From the NCBI GenBank assembly GCA_023374025.1, contig SIJG01000026.1, positions 947,715 through 1,011,714 of the forward strand: a stretch of 64,000 bases of DNA, written 5' to 3'. Made by a program: the position numbers and the translations under genes. The notes under the pieces were generated by a model. It did no database searches. It was not told the origin of the DNA and saw only the letters and a program-made list of their open reading frames with translations. The DNA is from Heterodera schachtii. Its lineage: Eukaryota > Nematoda > Chromadorea > Rhabditida > Heteroderidae. Positions within the stretch are counted from its first letter, which is position 1; each line of letters opens with the position of its first letter. Shown piece by piece: positions 11,001 to 23,614 of this stretch.

Positions 11001-14000
11001 TATATGAATTGATTGAATAAAATATAAAAAAATTAAATAAATTATGTTCTACCTTATTTTGAATCATTCATAATTTAATTTAAAAAAGTATTTTTTAATG
11101 TTTGTGGTTTTTTAATTTTTAAATATAGATTGTATTTTTATTTAATTTTTATTAATTTTTGTCTTCCAATTGACATAATAAAATATTTGTTGATTAAAAT
11201 CCCACTTTTTGGCGATTTTACAAATTCGGTGCAATATTTATTACACTAATATATTAATTTTTAAAATGATATTTTACACTTGAACGTTTCAATTTGTTTA
11301 ATCAAAAAACTATTTTTTAATTATTAATTAATTTTAGATTTTAATTTTGCTGTTTTGCTTTTGAATTATCTTACTTTATTGAACATTAAGTATATAATTA
11401 TATATGTGTATTGCTTTTGGATAATTAATAAAATTATATTTATTAATTAATAAATTATAAAATAAAAAAATATGTTTATCACTAGATTTTTATTCAAAAA
11501 GTTTTTTTTATTTCAATTAAAATTCTTTGTATTGTATTTTTAAACAATTTCATACCTTATTTTTTAAAAATTCTTATTTAATCATTCCTTTGAGCCATCA
11601 TTCATTGTTTCTCTCAATCTTTTTTTTTTATTTAAAATTCTTTTATTAACAAAAACCTATTTATGGATTTTGAGATTAATTAAATCCACGTTTTACAATT
11701 TCATTTTAATTTTTTTTTCGTTCATGCAACAATTAACTGTTTAGCTATTATTTACATGTAATAACCAATTTAATTTGATCCAAGAAATTTTCAGATGGCG
11801 ACAGTATTAAGGTATTTTGTTATTATCATCAATTAAATAGCACCAAGGTTAAGACTTAATTAATATCTTATTTATTTGATTTGTAATACATAAAATAATA
11901 TAAATTTCAATTTATTTATGACTTAGGTAAAAAAATCATTATTTTCTTAAATTTTTTATGTATTAAAAAATATGCATTTGCATATTTTTTGCAGCTGTTT
12001 TTAATTTATTTTTTATATTTTCAAAGTAAATTATTTTCTTGGTTCATTTTTTATTTTTTGTTTTTTAAATTTAATAAATTTAAATTGTTTACTTAATTGT
12101 AATATTTTTATATTATTTACTATTTATTCTCCTCACGTTTACTGCTGTACAACTGTGTTAATTTGCCAATGTTGTGAATAAAATTAATTAAAATGTTATT
12201 GTAGAAAATTCATTTATTTAAATTGAAAAATATTAATTTCCGTGAATTTTTGCGTTATTTAATTTTGATTTAATGTTTTATTTGTTTGGTGATAAAATTA
12301 AATTTATTTTTAAATATCTCTAAGAAAAATTTAAAAGAATTTTATCGTTTTTAATTAAATTTTTAGAGCCATTCATAGAAATTTTTATGATTAGCAAAAA
12401 ATATACACTTCTTTTAAATAATTTATTTAATATTTTTTGCACCTAATGACATAACGAATTTAAATAATTTTTTGAGTGTTTTTTAATTTTAATGGTTTAT
12501 AAAATAACTTTTAAAATTATTAGTATATAAAATTATGCTCATAAAGGAAAAATACTTATATATAAAATTACCTTATTTTTATATAAAAATTAAAAAATAA
12601 AATAATGCTTTATTTTGTATTAAATTTATTTCTGTATTTCTCTTGTTTAGGCTAGTTTTGAAAAGAAAATTTAATATTTAATTTTATTTATATATTCAAA
12701 ATATATTATAATATGAGTCACTCCGATTTTCTTGGATAAATGATTATAAAGTTTTATATAATTTTTTCGATTTTATTTTTTTTTAATATATAATTTTTTC
12801 GATTTTAATTTTTTTATTTCTTCTATTGTACAAATATGTTTATTAATTTAAATGTTTCGTTCGCATATTTGTCATTTTCGAATGTCTGAAATGCTGTTTA
12901 AATAGTTTAATAATTATATTTCATTTTAACTTTAAAAACTTAAACTAAGAATGTTTAAAAAATAAATAATTAATATTTTAACCAATTACATAAAAGCAAT
13001 TAAAATTTAATAAGTAAGAGAGTGCAGAATTTTTTGTTCTTCTCCTTTTTAACATAATATTGTAATGTGAAATTAATTGGTTTAATCATTATTTGAAATA
13101 AAGACGAATGAAGAAAATAAGAAAATAATTAAGAAATAAATAAAATAAACAATAAATTAAAGAAGTATTTTATTGACCTCAAAAATCATCCTAATTCGAG
13201 AGCAATAGCAAAGAGAAAATATTCATGTGATTATATTAAAATTAAGTTGAGAAACTTTTATTTATTGATATCAAAGTGAACATAAAAATCAACATAAATA
13301 AAAATTTATCCACGGACATTAAAAGAATAATGGCGGCCCTAAAAAAACTCAGAAAATTATAAAAACATATTCAAATTTTATAAAGAATATTAGATATTGA
13401 AATATAAAAGATGAAAGTAATAAAAATATTAAATTTTTAAATGATTTTGAAAAACTTGATTTGAGTTAAACCTAAGTCAAGAAAAAGACTATTATTCACC
13501 ATAAAAGTGAACAAGCTTGCGAATATGTTGCAAACCTAAAAGTGTAAAAAAAGCTTATTAGGGATAATAAATTATATTAAATAAAACATTAAAAAATAAA
13601 ATCAAATAAAGAAATAAAGAGGGTAAGGATACTTTATGTATATAAATATTTTATTGTAAATTAAAAGTTAAGATAAGTAAAAATTAAATAATTTTCAATC
13701 ATCAAAATTTTTTTACAATAAAATAAAAAACCAATAGATAAGTCATTATAAATAATTTATTTTAATTATAATTCACAAATATTCATGTATTACGGAATTA
13801 TTTTATAATACATCAAAATTCAACAAGACTATGCATTTGTTTATATTCAACTAAATGCGGAAAAATTGAAAATTTAAGGAAAAATGTTAACAATAATTTA
13901 TTAAAATAAAAATTCGGAAAAAGGCGAAATTTTTTTTTTAAATTTGCGGTCAGGCAGATTTGAATAAACAAAAATTCTAGAAAGAATATAATAAATTTGA

Positions 14001-14632
14001 AAATTAATGGTTGATTACTTTAATATAATGGATACCTATATGCAAATTATAAGTCAGAATAAATGAAATATTAATAAAAATAAATTAGATTTATAATATA
14101 ACCAAATATAATAAGAAAACTATGATGGATTAATAATATTGTTTATTTGATCGGAATTCCAAAAAATATATAATTAATCGTAATGAAAAAAAAAAAATTA
14201 TTCAATTCGCAATATAATACTGTTATTTTTATTTAAAAAAATTAAAATAAAATCAATTTTTTACGTATTTTAAAATGATAAATAAATTTATAAAATCTTT
14301 GTTTATTAAATAAAATTAGTCACAATTACGAGACTTTGTTTACACGAGTTAATGCTTTAAAAATAATTTTAAATTTAAATTATTTCAAAAAGATACATTT
14401 AAGCATATACAAATTTATATGGTTAATATTTACAAAATGATTAATTAAATTAATCTTTGTTTTATTAAATCATTGAATTATTTAAACCTATTTTAAAGAA
14501 ATAAAAATCTATTAATTATTTTAATAAAAAAAAACAATTGAAAAAAGCTAAATTAGAGAGAGATAAATTATAAAAATAATAGTACTTATTTTCAGGGTAT
14601 AAAGAATGGAATGCTTGCTGTCTCTTATGTGT
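8005..14632. other. Long AT-rich desert, no gene seen
   Basis: No ORF, RNA gene or transposon recognised. The plus strand is T-rich to about 12.95 kb, then A-rich to about 14.6 kb. Short GC-balanced segments of 30-60 bp stand out at about 9010-9050, 9690-9730, 9905-9950, 10040-10110 and 10575-10650. They carry no frame or RNA fold I recognise. Confidence 0.45.
12756..12812. repeat. Two-copy tandem duplication, period about 31 bp
   Basis: TATATAATTTTTTCGATTTT occurs at 12756 and again at 12787, separated by poly-T. Confidence 0.8.
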
Positions 14633-14633
14633 A

Positions 14634-14672
14634 GGGATGCAATTTTTAGGCGCTAAAAAATCCCAAAAATAG
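14634..14672 (+). repeat. Copy of the MITE left end seen at 5048
   Basis: AGGGATGCAATTTTTAGGCG followed by CTAAAAAATCCC parallels AGGGCCAGGATTTTTAGTGG followed by CGAAAAAATCC at 5048. I cannot find a right end, so this is a fragment or decayed copy. Confidence 0.4.
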
Positions 14673-15259
14673 AAACAAAAAATGGATAATAGGCTCTAAA
14701 AAGTTCCGAATTTATCGGTGTAAAATCGAATCAAAAAACAAAATTATTATGCCAAATAATTAGTGAGATACATAATTTTCAAAATAAAAAATTATCGTCT
14801 ATAAAATAAATTACTTAATTTTGGAAATGAATTTTTGAGAAATTTTTTTTGATTTTTCGAGTTTTAAAAATATTTGTATTTATCTAAAAAATTTTTGAAG
14901 AATTAATCATTAAATATTTTTTGAAGTTGATTTTGAAATAAATCCAATTTATTTTCTCTTGCTCTGTGTAGCGAATTTCTGCACATTTTGTGCTTTCGGC
15001 TTATTAATTATGTATGAAGTCAAAATTTATTTGTCATTTATTTATATATTTCAATTGAAATAGGTTAATTTATTGCTTTGTACATTTAATTGTTATGGAT
15101 TTTATTATCTTTTGGTAGCAATAAATAAAGAAAAATTTAAAAACCAATGGTTGCAAATTAAAATTAATCAAATAATGAATGTTCTTTTTAAAAAGAAAAT
15201 TAAAATATATTTATGAAAAGACAAAATATGTTATTGAAGACGTATCAGAAAAAATAAAA
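14673..15259. other. AT-rich sequence, no gene seen
   Basis: Non-coding AT-rich sequence. The 64-codon frame starting at 15179 is lysine-rich and matches no family I know. Confidence 0.45.
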
Positions 15260-15840
15260 AAGCCAACATCACGATCTCTAAAATCACATTTTGGTCATTC
15301 CCCGCCGGTCGGGGACCCGATACGGACAAACACAGATTTTTTCTCATCTTTACAGTCATTCTGCTTACTTTAAGTTAAATTTAAGTCTTAAAAATTAAAT
15401 CATTAAGTGAAATTGGGAAATTATTTCTATAAATAGTTTCTTAAATGGGTTTTTTAAATATTGTAAGGGTTTTCGACGCATTTCATTATTTCTTAATTAT
15501 TTCCCATTGGCCATTATCAATTCAATCATATTTTATCGTTCACACGCTTTTCCTTTTTCGGTGTAATGTTTCTCCGCCCATTCTCTTCGCATTTCTCCTT
15601 CCCCCAGTGATCAATAGTCAGTTAGTTGTTGAGCAGACTTCAATGATATTCCTATTTTCTCGCTTCGTGTAAATCCAACATCGAATGAATAAACACATCT
15701 TTAACAGTCAATGAGGCGTTTGGGATTTGGGGCTCAGTCATAGGGCCCATGGCTTTCCCCAATTCCCTCCCAAGTTCCATCCGGGATAAACGGTGCATAG
15801 TTGGTCTGGGGGGCACAGTGCGCATCCCTCACTATATTTT
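15260..15840. other. GC-elevated unrecognised stretch
   Basis: Base composition rises well above the surroundings for about 550 bp. A small palindromic patch CCGGTCGGGG lies at about 15305, and GC-rich text at 15720-15830 contains GGGCCCATGG and GGTCTGGGGGGCACAGTGCG. Acceptor-like strings (TTTACAG at about 15350, CCCCCAG at about 15602) occur, but there is no matching donor and no conserved frame. Frames of 64 and 75 codons (15179-15373, 15445-15672) resemble nothing I know. It may be a transposon relic, an untranslated exon or a non-coding RNA. Confidence 0.35.
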
Positions 15841-18800
15841 CATTAGAATTAATTGTTAATATATTATGCCTTTATAATTTTATCCTCGTTAACCTAAATA
15901 TTATGGTTATTATTTAAATAAATTTATTCCATTAATCATCGATAGATTTATGTAATAATTCCTTATTATTTATTAATTTAAAATTTTTGTAAACTATCAA
16001 TTTAATGAATCTTTCTTTATACATTAATTACGTTATACAAATTTTTTTGCAAAGTTCTTTTTTATATAATTTTTTTTTTTTTCAAAGTTTTTAAATTTTC
16101 TGTTCACATAGGCGTAAATCATTGAATATAAGAACATTCTATTAAATTATTAATAAAAGGTAATAAATTCAATATATAACTATTTTTTTGCTTTATTTTA
16201 TAAAATATAAAATTTTAGTTGTTATTATTATGTTGATATGTTCATTTTATTAATTTAAATTATAGCAGAACCTTTTAACTTTTTTTTCTTTTAATTCTAT
16301 ACTTTGTTTTTCGATAAAAAAATATGCTCGGATGCCATATGCTAAATTTTTATTTTACAAACATTATATTGTATAATTTATGTATTTATTTCTTTTTTTA
16401 TTTAAATAATAGTAAAATAAATTTATTTTGTATCTATTATTTCTTTTTGCTCTTTAATCTCACGGTCTCTGTCTGCAAATAATACAACGTTTCGAGCATC
16501 GCTTTTCGAGATTATTTGATTCGTTTGTTTTATTTATTGTTGTAAATTTATTCCATTTATTCTCTTGTTTAAAAATATGAATATAAAAGTTTTTCATTCA
16601 TTTTCAAATCCTTTATGCCTTAAATAATTCCTATAAATTTTCCAATAATTTCTGTTTTAATCAGAAATGGGTATTATCGTATTAGTAAGACAAAGTTAAA
16701 ATAAATCATAAATAATGAATAAATAAAAATAAAAGCCAATTGAATAAATGACTAAGTAATTTATTTTGATCTAATTTTTAAATTAGAATGTTTGTTTAAC
16801 ACAGGTGACAAATAATAATTATTTGATATAAACTCGAGATACTATCATTTCATGAACATTTATTAAAAAATTAATAAAAATCATTTTTTTAATGGTTAAA
16901 TAAAATCACTAACAAAATATAAAATTCTAACATTGCTAATTTTTTCTATTTTCTACATATTTCATCTTTTATCCCATGCGTCAGGGCGTTCATTTGATGC
17001 AAATATTGAAGATGATATATTGTTGACAAAGTTCATAAATAATTTTGTTTGTAAGACTTTTATTATTCTGTATGTAAGCAAAGTTTTTACACATTTATAT
17101 TAAATTTCTGAGGATAATTAATCAGTGGTATTATTCCAGCTAGTAAAGGAATATATTTTCGTTAATTATATAGTTATATTAGCTAAATTTATTTATTTCA
17201 AATTAATAATTATTAAATTTTTTTGTTTATATATATTTCCTAAAAGCAAAATAATCATCAGCCACTTTATAATTGACAGAAAATTTTTATTTAATAATTT
17301 TGCTTTTAATTACATTTTGATAGTTTTAATATCGGCTTTCTTAAATAATTTTTTGCTCTTCATTATTTCCTCATTTACAAAATATTTTGTAAAGTGAGTG
17401 CTTCCAATCAATATTGCGGCAGTATGTAAGTTTCATAAAGTCATCAGCGAAAGTGAAATTATTGAAAAATTTAAAATTAAAATAAATATTATTTAAATAG
17501 ATTTTCTTTTTTTATTTGTAATTTAATAAAATATAATATATTAATTTTTCAACTATTCTCGGCACTAAAAACTGATACTCAAGAAAAAATTAAAATTCGA
17601 AATATATTTATATTTTTTATAATTAAATTTTGCTTTATTCTTTTTTATTATTTATTTTTAAAAGATTTATTTTTTAACTAACATTCAGAATACTCTTTAT
17701 TATTAAAATTAAATAAATTCAATTTTTTGGTAATTTTTTAATTTTCTTTTTCAAATTAATAAATTATTAAAAAAATTTTTTTTTTGATTTTATGAATTAT
17801 AAATAAAGAATGGTTTTCATTTAAATCTTTTGATTAAAAAATTGACTTTTATTCATTTTAAATGAATTATTTTATTTATCCAATTAATACTATACTTGAT
17901 TATTTAAAAAAGAAATCTGCCGGTATTTGATCAAAAGTAATTTAATGCGTTTTTAAAGAAATATTCATTAAGAAAATTTTTAGAATTTCTAAAATGAAAA
18001 ATAAATCATTAAAATTAATATAGCTTTTCGCTTTATGGAAAATTTAAATCAATTAATTTTACACTATTATTTTACCATATTACTTCTAATTTAATGTTAT
18101 AATTATTTAAAATATAAATTGTTTTAATTTTAAATGTTTGTTTTATTTTAAATTAAATTGTCAAATTGAATAACATTCGTTATTAAAAATGATTCATTTA
18201 CATATTGAAACTCGTCGTGTCTGCAACATATTTACAAATCGTTCCTCTTGCAATTTATTGAAATTTTATTTTATATTTTATACCATTAATATTTTAATTG
18301 AAATATTTTAATATAAAGCATTCCTATTTTTTAAAAATTTTTTTTTGGAAATTGCGATTAAATAGAATTTTTGCCAAAAATAACCTTTTTAATTTTTAAT
18401 TTAAAATATTAACATTATACATAATTATTGAATGAACATTATGTAATTTAAATATTTTTTTTCTCGGGATGTATGCTTACAAGTTTGTAATGTGCTCGTG
18501 CAGCGAATTTTTAAAATATTGTGCAAATAATCAAATGCTTGTTTAATAATTATAGAAAATTATTTTTGTTCATTTAAATTATTTAAAATTAATTTGATTT
18601 TAATGTAATTTTTTCATTTAAATGTAATGAATTTCACCATTTTAAATAAATTTGTTGGTGCTAGATTTGTTTTTGATTAATATTCTTTTTAATTTTTACT
18701 TTTCTTATATGTTTTATTATTTTAAATTTTTCATTATTATTTTATTGTTTTACATAATATTCATCTGAAAGTTTTTAATTGGGTAAATTTTAGTAATGAT

Positions 18801-21800
18801 TTTATTTTAAAATTATTTTCTCTTCTTTATACAGATATGGAATAACCGAATTTCTGTAGATATTGGATTCAGCAAGCATGTATTTTTATAATTATTAATT
18901 ATATTTTAATTCTTTAGATAATTGTTTGTTATCTTTTAATTCATTAAATATTGCTGGAAAACACCAGCAGAAGATTACTTTACTCTCAAAACATTCAAAG
19001 TAAATTAAATTATGTATCTACTTATTTATTTAATATTAAATTCTCTTTGAAATTAAAGGGCTGATTTTTAAAAGGAAATTCAATTAAAAATCTAAATTTT
19101 TTCTAAATAATGAATTATTTTAATTATATATATTAAAAAAAGTCAGTTTGTTTTGTGAGGAATTTTAAATTTTGCGTTCTTTTAAAATAAAAATCACAAA
19201 AATTAAATTAAATCCATACGAATTAATGTGTTAAATTTTTTTTATTAGTATTTTACAAGAAATAATACAAATTAAATTATATTTATGAAAAAATCTTCTC
19301 GAAATAATTGAAAATTGAATTGAATATTGCCACTTCTTTAATATTTCTTGTTAATCAAAAAATTCCTAAAAATTGCTTGTAAGTAAAATTAAATTATTAT
19401 TGTTTATTTGAAATTTATAAAATTATAAATAACTTGTGGTTATTTTAAATTGATAAAATTTTATTCGAATTGAATTTATTAAATTATAAAAAACTGGCGG
19501 TTATTATTTCTTTGTTTTGTTTAATACATTTATTAGTCTATCATTTTATTTATTTCTAATTCTTTTCTTGACATACTCACTCTCTTCTGTGAACTCCGGT
19601 TGGTAGTGCAGTTGCACTTTTCACGTTTATTAATTCAAAATTTGAATTTTTATTTTTTTTGTTACTGTTTATTTTTTCTAATATTTTTCAAATTCTTTCA
19701 TTTTATTAGAAAATAATACGTTATATATTTTTTAAATATATTTATTGTCTATTTACAGGGTATCTTCATTAAATTTTATAAAGATATTTTATTTATTAAT
19801 TGTCGATAGTTTAATTAAATAATAAATTCGTATTAAAATTTTGAAATTTTTATAAAATAAAAATAAATAAAATTAAAATTCAATTCATCTATTCAATCTT
19901 TTGAAATTTTTAATTATACATTCAGCAAATCTTAGTGCGCATTTCGAAAAATTTTTGATATAACTTCTTTTTATAAGTTCGTTCCTTAGTCTTTTATTAG
20001 AAATAATAAATGGAAATGGGTTTTATTATTTTATTTGCGAATATTAGGAATTCATAAAAAAAATTACAATCATTTACAAAAACTAAAATTAAAATTAGTT
20101 TTATTTTTCATTTTTATTTAATTAAAATAACTAATCAAAAAATTTACAACCATTTACAAAAACTAAAATTAGTTTTATCATTGGTTTTTATTTGAAAATA
20201 GAATAATTGGAATTTCATTTTAAGTATTGTCTTCGAGTTTTATTGTGTATATTGTACAAAATTTATTCAATAAAGTGCAAGCTTTATGATTGATGGAATT
20301 AGTGAAAAAATATTTGCCTTATTTCTCATTTATTACTTCAAATTTCATTGTAATTTTCATTTAAATAATAAAAATTTATAATTATAAAAAAAAAAAGTTA
20401 TTTCTTATGGCAATGAAATAAATTTTGAATGTTATTCGGGCGCTGCCTATGTCTAATTTTTATCTTATTAATAAGAATTAAAGAAATTTGAAATTATTTT
20501 TTATTTTTCTCTTATGACTCTTAATTGTTGATCTTGCCTATTATATATAATTAAAATGGATTTCAAAATCATCTTTCTCTTTTCTTTAAATTATTTTAAA
20601 AAATAAATAATTTATCAATTTGATAATTTGTTTAGTATTATTATTCAAATATTATTTATAAAAATAATTAGATTAGCTAATTAACTATTATTTGTTTGTT
20701 ATTTAATATTTCGATAATTTATTGAAAATTAATGTAATTTTCTCGAATATACTGGAATAAATATAATAAAATCAATTTATTAGTTTATAGATAAAATTTT
20801 ATTTATTTAAATAAACTTAATATTTGCAAAATCGCATATAATTGGGAAGGTTCGATTTCGAACTCATAAGGCTCAATAACTTTGAGAGCTATAAATTTAA
20901 TTGTATGCATTTAATATATTTGTTAAATTTACTTAGTTTTATTTTCATAATTATTTGAATAAGGATTTATTACTAATTATGCCATAATATTCTATTTGAT
21001 ATTTCTTTATCTATTGGTCTGAGATTTATGCGGCTCTTGGAACATAAACAGAATTTAGAACTACTTTGCCATATCTTTATTATCAGTTTATAAAAAATTC
21101 TTTTATATTTTTTCAAAAAGTGGAAATAATTTTAATTATCTTTGTTTTTTATTTCATCATTAAAATCCTGTGCTTTTGATGGAATTTAAGTTAGATTCTC
21201 TTCGAAATATTTTTTATGTGTATTATATTGCAAATTCTTTAGTATTTTCATTAAATATGAAATTCTATGTTATACTATTATATAAAATTTAGGCATTTAA
21301 AAATTTATTTTAGAATTCTTTATTATAATTATAGAATAAAAAATTAAAAAATTTTTAAAGCTATTTATTATGACCATATTTTGCCGTATTTATTATTTAT
21401 TCTTTTAATGTAGATTTAATTTTATTTCTATTCTTTATAAATATCTACCTAAATAAATATTAAATCTTTTTTTCCAATTGAAAATCTTTTTTTACTTCTA
21501 TAAATTTTAATGCTTATTAATAAAGATAAGAATAAAAAATACAAAAAATATATTATTATTACAACTTTAGACATGAATATGATTTTAATTAATAGTTAAC
21601 AACCCCGAAACAGAATTCATCACCAATCATGAGATTTAATGAAAGTACTTAATATAAAATTGTAATACTTAATAATGAAAATATTTGATAAAATTATTTA
21701 TCTCCTAAATATTAACTGAAACAAAAATGCTTTGTAATATAAAAAATGCTGCGGAACTTGATGAGAAACACACTTTTAACTAAACGAAATTAGAATAAAA

Positions 21801-23082
21801 TTTAAATTTAACAATATTTACTTATAACAATGAAAAAATAAATAAAATGAATAATAATAATTTGTTCATTTATTATGAATTTATTAAAGAGAGAGTAGCA
21901 GAAAGTAAATTTAAATTAATTAACAGTATAAAAATGGAAGAAAATTATTAACTCTCCTGTACTTGAGATGAGATTAAAATTAAAAAAATGATAAAAAAAG
22001 AGAAATAACCTAAAATAAAATAATAAAACTCGTAACAAAATTATATATTTATATATCGAGTAAATAATTTCGCATGAGATTAAAAGCAAAAATATAATCA
22101 AATTTATTTTACAATGCTGAAATGAATAAAATAAGCAATAAATGTAACTAAATTTAACCATTAAGCAAAAAGTCTTTAAAATTTTAGGCTAATTTTAGCT
22201 GTCACGAAGAAAAATACTTTTAAAATTTTTATAAAAATTTAAAATATTAAAAAATGAATTAATGAACTCGTCAGTTAGTCTGTTTTTACAACACAATGTT
22301 AAACCAAATTTATGGAAATTTGATTTCAAAAATTTTAAAAAATGAAATAACATAATAAAATTAAAAAACTAATAAACTAAATAAAAAAGAAATAAAATTG
22401 TTTTTAAATAAATTGTCAATCTATTCATTAATAGGAGTAATAAAAATTATAAAAATTAAATCAAATAATAAGAGAACATATTTTAATAGAAAATTTAATA
22501 ATTTTTGTATATTTTTTATGGAAAAATCATCTGACCTAAACTTAATTAAGATTTTAAGAGAAAAAAATAATAAAAATACATATGCCATGATGAAAAAATA
22601 TAAGACATATTTTTTTAGATATTTATTTGGACTAAATCAAAAAAAAATTTGGTAAAATAATTTTTATAAAGTTCTACACACATGTAAAACGAAGAACGAT
22701 TGGGCACATGAAAATAGTAACTAATAATTGATATACATAATATTTCTTTAAGTTTTAACTTTAAAAAATGAAAAATTTTACTTTTATTTTCTCATTGGGG
22801 TCAATGGCTTAATCAAATGTTCTCCCGCTTTTATTTTTCTAATATGCTTATTCTCTCCAAATATTGTAGGCCAAATTATTCATTTATTTTCAATAATTTT
22901 GATTTTATGTTTTAGTAACTTTTTTTAAATCATATTATATATGAAATATTTGCATCTTATAGATTTCTTTATTCTTTATTTTGATTCGTGTTTGCCTAAT
23001 TTCTTGATTTTATTTTTAAGTATTCTTTTGGATCCTCGGTTTAGGGTCGAATATAAGAGAAAAATTTTTAAGAAAAGGGGGT
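15841..23082. other. Long AT-rich desert, no gene seen
   Basis: T-rich plus strand to about 20.9 kb, A-rich from about 21.5 kb. Frames at 17125-17397, 21916-22161 and 22398-22655 are Phe/Ile/Lys/Asn-rich noise. Short GC-balanced segments occur at about 16445-16505, 18208-18250, 19580-19620 and 20850-20895. Confidence 0.45.
20061..20180. repeat. Direct repeat, two copies, period 80 bp
   Basis: CATTTACAAAAACTAAAATT occurs at 20071 and 20151. Related sequence extends a few bases to each side (GTTTTAT follows in both copies). Confidence 0.8.
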
Positions 23083-23108
23083 CCGGCGGTGCCGATAGGC
23101 GCCGCCGG
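23083..23108. repeat. GC hairpin with GATA loop (family member)
   Basis: The arms CCGGCGGTGCC and GGCGCCGCCGG flank a GATA tetraloop, giving an 11-bp stem with one G-T pair. It is preceded by GGGT and followed on the plus strand by AAATTTTGAAAATTTGAGTG and GAGATTTGTTAACAG. The same core and flank recur at 49611, and in reverse at 36114 and 54072. It belongs to the composite tRNA-like/hairpin family described under findings. Confidence 0.9.
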
Positions 23109-23317
23109 GGGAAATTTTGAAAATTTGAGTGAGATTTGTTAACAGATTTTCAACAAAAATGGCTTCTTGTTTGGGATTATTAGGCTCAATTTGTACGAAT
23201 TTTCATTTAAAAAATGATAAAATATATATCAATTAAAAAATATGAGGAATGATATTTTCTTGATAGGAAAACCAATGAGTATACACAAACAATTCAGAAT
23301 ATTTAAATTACTGTAGA

Positions 23318-23373
23318 GGGATTGAACCAGGGGAAAGAAGAAGGGAAAGTGAAGGAGACTAGCCACTAGGCCA
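23318..23373 (-). promoter_or_regulatory. tRNA-like Pol III internal promoter (SINE-head-like)
   Basis: On the minus strand, TGGCCTAGTGG (23373-23363) fits the tRNA A-box consensus and GGTTCAATCCC (23328-23318) fits the B box. They are 34 bp apart, within the usual tRNA range. The first part resembles tRNA-Glu-type sequence (TAGTGGCTAG), but the middle is a pyrimidine run without a good anticodon stem. It is therefore a tRNA-derived relic or SINE head, not a working tRNA. A GC hairpin lies about 210 bp downstream in its direction and a GC island about 130 bp upstream. The same order is seen at 49.6-50.3 kb. Confidence 0.65.
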
Positions 23374-23505
23374 TTTGCACAATTGTCAGTGACACTTTTA
23401 AAGGATATATTAATATATTTTTAAAATTTTTCCCTTTAACTCTAATTTTCTTATCTAATTTTTCACTCAGACCTCCTTCTTACCAGTGCTTGTTTTTCCC
23501 GGTTG

Positions 23506-23614
23506 CCCTACCGAGACCGGGACCGGGACCGGGACCTGAGCTTTTCAAAATCCGGGACCGGGAACCGGGACCGGGACCTCGGATGACCGGGAATTCCCGG
23601 CCCGGTCCCGGTCC
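23506..23614. repeat. GC-rich GGGACC mini-island
   Basis: GGGACC-type hexamers are repeated in two blocks around a TTTTCAAAAT centre, ending in CCCGGCCCGGTCCCGGTCCCG. The reverse-strand character of the last block makes the island partly self-complementary. It belongs to the same style as the islands at 7922 and 51715. Confidence 0.85.

Noticed and set aside
20850..20875. B box at GGTTCGATTTCGAACTC
   Set aside because: The word is near-palindromic and fits B boxes on both strands weakly. No A box is seen on either side.
23318..23373. Functional tRNA gene
   Set aside because: A and B boxes are good, but the anticodon and acceptor stems do not form.
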